NCBI GenBank assembly: GCA_938030835.1
Contig: CALHID010000091.1
Location: forward strand, 1-13,699
Source of the DNA: an uncultured Actinomyces sp.
GTDB lineage: Bacteria > Actinomycetota > Actinomycetes > Actinomycetales > Actinomycetaceae
Direction of reading: 5' to 3'
DNA length: 13,699 nt
Below are positions 7,683-13,699 of the stretch, piece after piece (position 1 is the first letter of the stretch; each line of letters opens with the position of its first letter). The notes under the pieces are model-generated. The model did no database searches. It saw nothing but the letters and a program-made list of their open reading frames with translations, and had not been told where the DNA came from. Position numbers and translations under genes: made by a program.

Positions 7683-8783
7683 TCAGTAGACCATGTGCAT
7701 CGCTTCACGGACCTCGTTCAAGGTCTTTTCTGCACGTTCGTTTGCCTTCTCATTGCCTTGGCGGAGGATCGAGAGCAGGTATCCCGGATCAGCCGCTAGC
7801 TCGGCACGACGTGCACGGATCGGCGCAAGCATTTCGTTCAGGGCCTCTGTAACGGTTGCCTTGAGCGCGCCGCCGCCACCATCACCGATACCTTCGGCGA
7901 TAACTACCGGATCCTCGCCGGTCGCCAACGAAGCAAGCATCAGCAAATTGGCTACCTCGGGACGATTCTCAGGATCGTAGGTGATGTGACGATCTGAATC
8001 AGTCTTTGCGCGCTTTAAGATTTTTGCAGTCTCATCTGCGGTCATTGCCAATTCGATCGTGTTGCCGCGAGACTTTGACATCTTCGTTCCGTCCGTTCCC
8101 AAGAGCAGGGGAGTCTCTGAAAGAAGCGCATCCGGACGGGGGAATACAGCTCGCTTGGGGTCGACGCGACCGTAACGCTTATCGAAGCGCTGAGCAATCA
8201 GACGGGTCTGCTCAATGTGAGGGAGCTGGTCTTGCCCGACAGGAACGATATTCGCCTTGCAGAAGAGGATGTCACAGGCCTGGTGCACCGGGTAGGTCAA
8301 CATCAAACCGGTCATTGCACGGCCGTCGGTCGCTTCCAACTCTGCCTTAACCGTTGGGTTACGGTGCAGCTCGGCCTCGGTAACCAAGGAAAGGAAAGGA
8401 AGCATGAGCTGGTTCAGCGCAGGAATTGACGAGTGGTTAAAGATTGTCGTCTTTTCCGGATCCAAGCCAACTGCGAGGTAGTCAGTGACCAAGCCAAGGA
8501 CGCGCTCTTGAATGGGGCCGACAGCGTCGCGGTCTGTGATGACCTGATAGTCAGCTACAAGCACCCACGTATCGACTCCGCGTTCTTGAAGGAGAACGCG
8601 GTTTCGCAGGGTACCGAAGTAGTGACCGAGGTGTAGGCGTCCTGTTGGGCGGTCACCGGTAAGCACGCGAAAACGCGTGGGATCTTGGTCGATTGCCTCG
8701 TCAATTTCCTTCGAACGCGCAAGAGAACGCGCAAGAGAAGCATCAGAGGTGGATTGCTCGAGAGTTTCTTCGCTGGTAGTCAC
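7683..8783 (-). CDS. trpS: Tryptophanyl-tRNA synthetase
   Basis: This class Ic aminoacyl-tRNA synthetase charges tRNA-Trp with tryptophan using ATP. The 366-residue chain carries the HIGH-type motif HLGH (51-54) within GDRPTGRLHLGHYFG, the PVGQDQLPHIEQTR block (181-194) and KMSKS (234-238) in GTDGTKMSKSRG. The GDRPTG...NRVLLQ and RNPTVKAE signatures match the TrpRS branch I know from streptococci, not the SGIQPTG...GNY branch of E. coli and Bacillus. About 35 residues precede the catalytic core; they hold a SLAR-SLAR duplication. The start is a GTG 6 nt after a TAAACT box without a Shine-Dalgarno sequence, so the mRNA may be leaderless. The gene lies 18 bp after glgX and has its own terminator. 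A second trpS elsewhere in the genome cannot be excluded. Confidence 0.97.
   Translation of the reverse strand: MTTSEETLEQSTSDASLARSLARSKEIDEAIDQDPTRFRVLTGDRPTGRLHLGHYFGTLRNRVLLQERGVDTWVLVADYQVITDRDAVGPIQERVLGLVTDYLAVGLDPEKTTIFNHSSIPALNQLMLPFLSLVTEAELHRNPTVKAELEATDGRAMTGLMLTYPVHQACDILFCKANIVPVGQDQLPHIEQTRLIAQRFDKRYGRVDPKRAVFPRPDALLSETPLLLGTDGTKMSKSRGNTIELAMTADETAKILKRAKTDSDRHITYDPENRPEVANLLMLASLATGEDPVVIAEGIGDGGGGALKATVTEALNEMLAPIRARRAELAADPGYLLSILRQGNEKANERAEKTLNEVREAMHMVY
8713..8736 (-). repeat. 12-bp tandem duplication in the trpS N-terminus
   Basis: GAACGCGCAAGA occurs twice in direct succession on the plus strand and encodes the doubled SLAR of the synthetase N-terminus (residues 16-23). 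The duplication is in frame and lies in the non-catalytic extension, so it should be tolerated. Confidence 0.8.
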
Positions 8784-8789
8784 CAGCTC

Positions 8790-8795
8790 AGTTTA
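8790..8795 (-). promoter_or_regulatory. Putative -10 box for a leaderless trpS mRNA
   Basis: On the minus strand TAAACT fits TANNNT and is followed by 6 nt (GAGCTG) and the GTG start of trpS at 8783. It lies in the 18-bp gap after glgX. No convincing -35 box and no Shine-Dalgarno sequence are visible. The call rests on consensus and spacing. Confidence 0.45.
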
Positions 8796-8801
8796 GCGTG
8801 A

Positions 8802-11084
8802 TCACTGCGCGGGCGAAGAGTCCACGGATGAGAGGTAGATATGCATGCTGAAAGGATCCATGGAAACTGTTGCATCCGAAGCCTTGTAATCCAGAGTACG
8901 TGGCAAGGTCACCGCATCGTTCATAGAGGTAACACCGCCGTCGTCGATCTGGCTCCATGCACTATCGAAAACGTGCACCCACTGGACCCCTCGGCCTCGG
9001 GGAAGAAGAACATTGCGGTCCGCTGTTGTTCCGTTGAAGAGAACAAGAGCGTCACGAGAACGGTAGGGAGTTCCTGAACGCAGCATTTGGAAAACGCGTG
9101 AATCGGGTGATGTCCATACCTCGTCACGCATGGGAACCCCACCAGTGTCATACCACGAGAGCTCTGGAAGCGTATCGTCATGAGGCTCGGATCCGGAGAA
9201 AAACTTCATTGGCCGCAGTGCAGGATGCGCTCGGCGCAATGCAAGAAGCCAACGGACGATCTCGAGCTGTTCCTTTTGGAGTTCAGAGAGGTCCCAGTCG
9301 ATCCACGAAATGGGCGAATCTTGACAGTAGGCGTTGTTATTACCAAATTGCGTGCGCGAAAACTCATCTCCCGCGACCAGCATGGGTGTTCCAGAGGAAA
9401 CAAGGAGCGTGGCAAGAAGATTGCGTTGTGAGCGCTGGCGCGCGGGGACAATGTCTTCAACAAAGCCGGTGATATCACGGACATCGGGGTCAGCACCAAG
9501 AATTGGCGCCGCCAAAGCTCCCTCAAGACCGTGGTTCCACGAGTGGTTGTTATCCGAACCGTCTCGGTTTTCTTCCAGGTTTGCCAAGTTGTGCTTATGG
9601 TCAAATGCCGTAAGGTCGGCCAAAGTAAAGCCGTCATGTGCCGTCACAAAATTGACAGATGCCCCGGGACCGCGAAGGTATCCAACGCCGTGGCCAAAGA
9701 GATCTTGAGAACCCGAAAGACGAGTTGCGAGCTCATTGGCTCCACTAGCCGGCCGGCCCGCAGTAATCTCTCGCAAGTCAGAAAGCCAGAAGCTACGAAC
9801 GGTATCGCGGAAACGGTCATTCCACTCGCAGAAAGGATCGGGGAAATTACCGGTCTGCCACCCGCCTAAACCAACGTCCCAAGGCTCTGCGATGAGCTTG
9901 ACCTCGCGAAGCAGGGGATCTGAGCCCATAGCAATGAGCAAGGGATGTAGAGGAGTAAAACCGGTCGAAAGACGCCCGATAGTCGCAGCGAGATCAAAGC
10001 GGAATCCATCAATTCCCATGCTGGCTACCCAGTAGCGTAGTGAATCCAAGATAAGAGAAATCACCTGGGGGTGATCGGTATTCAGTGTGTTGCCGCACCC
10101 CGTCGTATCGATGATCTGTGAGGGGTAGGCGTCGGTTCGCCTGTAGTACAGAGGGGAATCAAGCCCGCGCAATGACAGCGTCGGACCGGTGTCTCCGCTC
10201 TCGCAGGTGTGGTTATAGACCACGTCAAGGATCACTTCAATCCCGGCCTCATGGAGGATTGAGACCATCCCGCGGAATTCGTCAATCACGGCCTGTGGGC
10301 CTCGTGCGCGAGCGGCGGCGCTGGCATAGGAAGGTTCAGGGCTAAAGAAGGAGAGGGTGGAGTATCCCCAATAATTCGTCAAGCCGCGCTCAACTAAGAA
10401 GGGTTCATCGGACTTTGCATGGATCGGGAGAAGCTCGACAGAGGTCACTCCCAACTCTTTGAGATAACGAACGGATGCGGGATGAGCAAGACCCGCATAG
10501 GTCCCTCGCAGATTGGGGGGAACCTCCGACATATTCTGCGTGAAGCCTTTGACATGTAACTCGTAGATAACGGTCTCATCCAAAGGAACCTTTGGCTGTG
10601 GGGTAATGCGAAATGAGGTGTCAACAACCACGCTATGAGCGTTAAAAGGCGCCGAATCAGTTGTTGAAGGCTCCAGCGGGTAAGAGACCGGGTAAAAATC
10701 CTCATCGACTTGGTGCGCGTAGACCTCGGGACGAATGTCGACAGCACCTGCGAGGCCACGGCCATAGGGATCGACCAGAAGCTTGTTCTCGTTAAAGAAC
10801 AGGCCGGCATCGGGGTCCCAAGGGCCTTCCGCACGGAAACCGTAGTGGGTTCCAAGGCCAAAACCTTCGATATGTCCATGCCAGATGCCATGATCGGGAC
10901 CAAGAAGACGATAACGCTGCTCAAAACCGGTATCCGGATCAATGACACAGAAGTCAACTTGGGTAGCACGTGTCGATACCACAGCAATGTTGAGACCTGA
11001 TCCAGAAACGGTGACGCCCAGTTGGCGATAGTGAGGATGAGGTTGCGTAACGGCGTGGTAGACGTAATTCGCCTGTTGTGACAT
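8802..11084 (-). CDS. glgX: Glycogen debranching enzyme GlgX (isoamylase type)
   Basis: GlgX hydrolyses alpha-1,6 branches, mainly the short limit-dextrin branches left by glycogen phosphorylase; homologues named TreX work with TreY/TreZ. The 760-residue chain is slightly longer than is usual for the family. It has an N-terminal CBM48-like module (about 20-150, with LGPDHGIWHG, YGFRAEGPWDP and LLVDPYGRGL) and a GH13 barrel from about 170 (ETVIYELHVKGFT). The catalytic set is Asp364 in GFRFDLAATIGR, Glu400 in LIAEPWDVGLGGWQ and Asp484 in NFVTAHDGFTL. The GDEFSRTQFGNNNAYCQD block is characteristic of the GlgX/TreX group. The ATG at 11084 is preceded by AAAAGGGGCGGCA, an acceptable ribosome binding site. 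It is the first gene of the minus-strand block and divergent from etfB; no treY or treZ is nearby. Confidence 0.96.
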   Translation of the reverse strand: MSQQANYVYHAVTQPHPHYRQLGVTVSGSGLNIAVVSTRATQVDFCVIDPDTGFEQRYRLLGPDHGIWHGHIEGFGLGTHYGFRAEGPWDPDAGLFFNENKLLVDPYGRGLAGAVDIRPEVYAHQVDEDFYPVSYPLEPSTTDSAPFNAHSVVVDTSFRITPQPKVPLDETVIYELHVKGFTQNMSEVPPNLRGTYAGLAHPASVRYLKELGVTSVELLPIHAKSDEPFLVERGLTNYWGYSTLSFFSPEPSYASAAARARGPQAVIDEFRGMVSILHEAGIEVILDVVYNHTCESGDTGPTLSLRGLDSPLYYRRTDAYPSQIIDTTGCGNTLNTDHPQVISLILDSLRYWVASMGIDGFRFDLAATIGRLSTGFTPLHPLLIAMGSDPLLREVKLIAEPWDVGLGGWQTGNFPDPFCEWNDRFRDTVRSFWLSDLREITAGRPASGANELATRLSGSQDLFGHGVGYLRGPGASVNFVTAHDGFTLADLTAFDHKHNLANLEENRDGSDNNHSWNHGLEGALAAPILGADPDVRDITGFVEDIVPARQRSQRNLLATLLVSSGTPMLVAGDEFSRTQFGNNNAYCQDSPISWIDWDLSELQKEQLEIVRWLLALRRAHPALRPMKFFSGSEPHDDTLPELSWYDTGGVPMRDEVWTSPDSRVFQMLRSGTPYRSRDALVLFNGTTADRNVLLPRGRGVQWVHVFDSAWSQIDDGGVTSMNDAVTLPRTLDYKASDATVSMDPFSMHIYLSSVDSSPAQ

Positions 11085-11118
11085 TGCCGCCCCTTTTTTT
11101 CATGTCAGAACTGAGAAC

Positions 11119-11124
11119 ATCATA
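11119..11124 (-). promoter_or_regulatory. Putative glgX -10 box
   Basis: TATGAT on the minus strand, about 35 nt before the glgX ATG, is close to the -10 consensus. It would give a leader of about 28 nt that includes a 7-A tract and the GGGGCGG ribosome binding site. The -35 region (around 11142-11148) is a poor match. The whole 105-bp gap to etfB is the only divergent promoter region in the window; on the etfB side I see no clear promoter. Confidence 0.45.
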
Positions 11125-11189
11125 GTCGTATCCGTCCGGTGGCACACATAGAGCTGCGCGTATCAGCACCGATATGGCACTCTGGATAC

Positions 11190-11999
11190 ATGAGGATTGC
11201 AGTTCTGGTCAAACAGGTTCCTGATACAAGCTCGGACCGGCGTTTTGAAGACTTACGTTTGGTGCGCGGTGAAGACGATGTCCTAAATGAAGGCGACGAA
11301 CACGCAGTGGAAGCTGCGGCTGATCTTGTGCGCACTCACGGAGGTGAAGTCGTTGCGGTGAGCATGGGGCCAGAAGATGCCAGTGATGCACTGATTCGTG
11401 CGCTGGCACTTGGTGCCGATAGCGCTTATCTGCTCTCTGATCCCAAGCTTGAAGGCGCGGATGTCACCGTTTCAGCGCGTGCGCTCGCGGCTTTGCTGAC
11501 ACTGCTGGCGGATGAAGAACCTTTCGACCTGATCATCGCTGGGATGGCAGCAGCGGATTCGATGACTTCGATGCTTCCCGCGGCGCTTGCTGCGCTCCTT
11601 GGCCTTCCTTTGGTCTCGCAGGCTCGAGAGTTGAATGTTGATGTCGAGCGCTCAAGCCTTACCGCCTCGCGAAGCGTTGATGGTGTTGATGAATCTCTCG
11701 AAGCGCCTTTCCCTGCGGTTATTTCTGTTTCAGATCAGCTCAACGAGCCGCGTTTCCCCGGTTTTAAAGACCTCAAGGCTGCTCGGATGAAGCCCTTAGT
11801 TCGTGCCGAACTTGATGACATTGCCGAGTGTGATCCCAGCGGAGTGCTCTCATCTGTTCTGGCTTCTGGACTCGATGCAATGCCTCTGCGCGTAGAGTCA
11901 ATCGAGGAACATCAGCGTGGCGGATCAGGCGAGGTATTCCCTGATACTGGTGATGGTGGCACGCGTCTTGCGGAATTCATTGAGGAGAAGTTGAAGTGA
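11190..11999 (+). CDS. etfB: Electron transfer flavoprotein, beta subunit
   Basis: EtfB forms a heterodimer with EtfA; the pair takes electrons from flavin dehydrogenases through an FAD. The 269-residue chain begins MRIAVLVKQVPDT, the typical ETF-beta start, with VLNEGDEHAVEAA next. The nucleotide-binding stretch is AADSMTSMLPAALAALLGLP (121-140), and the C-terminal signature NEPRFPGFKDLKAARMKP (185-202) is clear. In the binding stretch the usual DxQTG core reads DSMTS, so the ligand (AMP, FAD or none) cannot be told from sequence. The ATG at 11190 is chosen over the GTG at 11139 because it starts the conserved domain; only a weak GGA precedes it. Its stop overlaps the etfA start by 4 bp. No acyl-CoA dehydrogenase or ETF-quinone oxidoreductase is in the window, so the partner is unknown. 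Confidence 0.93.
   Translation: MRIAVLVKQVPDTSSDRRFEDLRLVRGEDDVLNEGDEHAVEAAADLVRTHGGEVVAVSMGPEDASDALIRALALGADSAYLLSDPKLEGADVTVSARALAALLTLLADEEPFDLIIAGMAAADSMTSMLPAALAALLGLPLVSQARELNVDVERSSLTASRSVDGVDESLEAPFPAVISVSDQLNEPRFPGFKDLKAARMKPLVRAELDDIAECDPSGVLSSVLASGLDAMPLRVESIEEHQRGGSGEVFPDTGDGGTRLAEFIEEKLK
11982..11990 (+). promoter_or_regulatory. Ribosome binding site for etfA
   Basis: GAGGAGAAG inside the end of etfB lies 5 nt before the GTG at 11996. It supports a GTG start that overlaps the etfB stop (GTGA), giving coupled and roughly equal synthesis of the two subunits. Confidence 0.75.
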
Positions 12000-12994
12000 A
12001 GGGTTTGTTGAACTCGGCGGTCCTCGTTCTTGACCTGGTGTCCTCTGAAGGAACAATTGACGCCCGTCACAAGGACATCGTCGCTCAGGCTCACGAGTGC
12101 TGCGACGAGCTGCATGCTGTTGTCTTGTGCCCCGAGGTCCCTGATTCCCTTGGAGTGGAATTGGGACGAATTGGCGTGTCCTCTGTGATCCCGATTATCT
12201 GCCCCGAGGCCGCGCTTACGACATCGGCCCTGCTTCCTTCGCTGGAATCTGCGTACCGAAGCCTCAATCTCTTTGGAGCGCCGATTTTCTTTGCCACACG
12301 TTTCCTTGACCGTGAGTGTGCTGCATCCCTTGCCGTAATTTTGGGTGGGTGCGCCATTGCCGAGGCCGTCGAAATTCACGTTGAAGAGGATCGTTTGCGC
12401 GCGACGACGGATGCTCTTGGCGGCTCGTGGAGGGGAGAAGTCCTTGCCACGGCTGCACCTGCCTGCGTGTGTCTGCGTTCGCGCGGCCTCGTTCCTGAAG
12501 AGGCTGACAGCCAGTGCAAGGTGGGTGAGCCTATTGTGCTCTCCCTGAGCGATAAGACCACCAGGGTTCACGAGCGTGCGTACCAAAGTGGGGACGGTCG
12601 TCCGAAGGTGACTGAAGCTCAGGTCGTTGTAGTTGGTGGCCGAGGCGCAGGGCAGGATTGGAGTTTGGTCGAAGATCTTGCTGATGCTTTGGGCGCTGGG
12701 ATCGGTGCAACGCGTGATGCTGTTGATGAAGGCTGGGCAAGGCGTAGCGCGCAAATCGGCCAAACTGGCGTCACGATTGCTCCCAAGCTCTATATCTCTC
12801 TTGGTGTTTCAGGTGCAATTCATCACACGATTGGAATGATGTCCTCGGGAACGATCGTTGCAGTCTGTGATGACCCAGATGCTCCGATCTTCGAAATTGC
12901 TGATTTCGGAGTTGTCGGAGATCTGTACGAAATTGTTCCCCAAGCGCTGGAGCATATTCGCGCGTGGCGTGCGAATGAGCCCCAGGACAACTGA
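11996..12994 (+). CDS. etfA: Electron transfer flavoprotein, alpha subunit
   Basis: EtfA holds the FAD of the ETF heterodimer. The 332-residue protein has an N-terminal domain (about 5-190) and the FAD domain (about 205-325), opening with AQVVVVGGRGAG. Arg240 in GIGATRDAVDEGW and Thr257 in GQTG, both flavin contacts in the family, are present. The C-terminal signature is recognisable at 265-299 as LYISLGVSGAIHHTIGMM and CDDPDAPIFEIADFG. It departs from consensus: GAIQH reads GAIHH, and INKDPDAPIF reads VCDDPDAPIF. The flavin-facing His (277) remains, so FAD binding is likely, but the redox potential or partner may differ. Translation starts at a GTG overlapping the etfB stop. The desulfurase gene follows after 9 bp, suggesting one transcript. 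Confidence 0.93.
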   Translation: MKGLLNSAVLVLDLVSSEGTIDARHKDIVAQAHECCDELHAVVLCPEVPDSLGVELGRIGVSSVIPIICPEAALTTSALLPSLESAYRSLNLFGAPIFFATRFLDRECAASLAVILGGCAIAEAVEIHVEEDRLRATTDALGGSWRGEVLATAAPACVCLRSRGLVPEEADSQCKVGEPIVLSLSDKTTRVHERAYQSGDGRPKVTEAQVVVVGGRGAGQDWSLVEDLADALGAGIGATRDAVDEGWARRSAQIGQTGVTIAPKLYISLGVSGAIHHTIGMMSSGTIVAVCDDPDAPIFEIADFGVVGDLYEIVPQALEHIRAWRANEPQDN

Positions 12995-13003
12995 AAGACA
13001 CCC

Positions 13004-13699
13004 GTGTCGCACTATCTTGATCACGCCGGTTCCACACCCCTGGCACCCGGAGTTCGTCAGGCCTGGCTTGACGCCCAAGACGCCCTCAGTCAGCGTCCTG
13101 GGAATCCCGCGGCTCTTCATGCTGGTGGCCGTTCCGCTAAGCGTTTGTTGGAGGACGCGCGTGAACGCGTAGGCGCAGCCGTTGGTGCATCTCGCCCGGA
13201 GGTTGTTTTTACCTCGGGTGCGACAGAATCAGATGCGCTGGCGCTTGTTGCTGCCTCTCGGGGGATGCGCAGGGCCGACGCCGGACGCGTCGATGTTTGG
13301 ATGTCTCCGGTCGAGCATGACGCGGTCAGTGAGCAGGGCGAAGTCCTGCGTCGAGAGGGCTTTACGCCCCGGATCTTTGCGGTGAATTCTTCGGGGCGTG
13401 TGGAGTATTCGGATTTAGGACCAGCAGAGTTTGAACGCGCGGCATTAATGTCAATGACGTGGGTGTGTTCTGAGCTTGGAACCATTGAACCAGTGGGCGA
13501 ATTTGCCAGCTTTGTTCACGACGCGCAGACGGAACAAGCGCCTCTTCTGCATTCGGACGCAGCTCAAGCAATTGGCTACTGTGACGTTAATTTTGCTCAG
13601 TCTGGCTTAGATCTATTATCGATCGGTGGTCATAAAGTCGGTGCTCCTGTTGGTACGGGTGCACTGATCGTCCGTCGGGGCATCAAGATGGTCACTGAC
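13004..13699 (+). CDS. Cysteine desulfurase (class-V aminotransferase fold), 3' partial
   Basis: This PLP enzyme family takes sulfur from cysteine as an enzyme-bound persulfide for Fe-S clusters or tRNA thiolation. The frame is open from a GTG at 13004 to the window end (232 codons). Family marks are SHYLDHAGSTPLAP, NPAALHAGGRSAKRLLEDAR, FTSGATESDALAL, His105 in SPVEHDAV, Asp185 and Gln188 in HSDAAQAIG, and the PLP lysine Lys211 in IGGHKVGAPVGTGAL. The place of the usual NNE(I/V)GT is CSELGT (Ser156 for the PLP-contacting Asn). The catalytic cysteine loop lies beyond the window, so activity cannot be judged. The start is set by homology; only a weak GAAAGA precedes it. It follows etfA by 9 bp. 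In mycobacteria iscS is near fixA/fixB and next to trmU, so an mnmA/trmU gene may come next. Confidence 0.9.
   Translation, partial: MSHYLDHAGSTPLAPGVRQAWLDAQDALSQRPGNPAALHAGGRSAKRLLEDARERVGAAVGASRPEVVFTSGATESDALALVAASRGMRRADAGRVDVWMSPVEHDAVSEQGEVLRREGFTPRIFAVNSSGRVEYSDLGPAEFERAALMSMTWVCSELGTIEPVGEFASFVHDAQTEQAPLLHSDAAQAIGYCDVNFAQSGLDLLSIGGHKVGAPVGTGALIVRRGIKMVTD

Noticed and set aside
11139..11189. Upstream GTG start for etfB adding 17 residues
   Set aside because: The extra residues are not ETF-like, and the ATG at 11190 begins exactly at the conserved MRIAVLVKQVPDT.
11912..12763. Long minus-strand open frame of 283 codons opposite etfB/etfA
   Set aside because: It lies fully opposite clear ETF genes, has no recognisable family motif and has a composition typical of a shadow frame.
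1..13699. A defence system, phage or other mobile island
   Set aside because: All genes fit core metabolic or envelope functions with uniform spacing and base use; no integrase, transposase, tRNA or att-like repeat was seen.

Overview
The window carries nine protein genes, two of them cut by the window ends, packed with very little intergenic DNA; the largest gap is about 105 bp. Gene content suggests a high-GC Gram-positive bacterium, most likely of the family Actinomycetaceae (Schaalia/Actinomyces-like). The reasons are a GlgE-type maltosyltransferase next to glgB, GTG starts, TANNNT-type -10 boxes with probable leaderless starts, and an etfB-etfA-cysteine desulfurase run as in other actinobacteria. 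Base composition is only moderately GC-rich by eye. The species call is inference; no rRNA or other marker is present.

Region 1 (1-3235, + strand) is a tight three-gene unit. It has a membrane protein with a Pro/Ser-rich outer part and a very acidic cytoplasmic tail (5' end outside the window), a lipoprotein of unknown role, and a CnoX/YbbN-like protein made of a thioredoxin fold without its CXXC plus a helical repeat domain. It ends at a strong GC-rich hairpin (3258-3301) between convergent genes, which probably stops transcription from both sides.

Region 2 (3315-11084, - strand) is a glycogen block in the order of transcription glgX, trpS, glgE, glgB. GlgX trims branches during breakdown. 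GlgE lengthens alpha-1,4-glucan from maltose-1-phosphate, and GlgB adds the alpha-1,6 branches. All three are GH13 enzymes with their catalytic triads intact. A tryptophanyl-tRNA synthetase gene sits inside the block. It is followed by a perfect-stem terminator with a U-tract, and the glgE promoter appears to overlap that U-tract. Both trpS and glgE start with GTG, 5-6 nt after a TANNNT box and without a ribosome binding site, which suggests leaderless mRNAs.

Region 3 (11190-13699, + strand), divergent from glgX, holds etfB and etfA (overlapping by 4 bp) and then the first 232 codons of a class-V cysteine desulfurase. The linkage resembles the fixA-fixB...iscS-trmU neighbourhood of mycobacteria and points to flavin electron transfer beside sulfur transfer for tRNA modification or Fe-S assembly.

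I found no mobile element, CRISPR array, tRNA, rRNA or phage gene. No clearly new multi-gene system is visible. The points most worth a second look are the terminator-promoter overlap at glgE, the trpS insertion in the glycogen block, the uncharacterised envelope trio, and atypical active-site residues in GlgE, EtfA/EtfB and the desulfurase.
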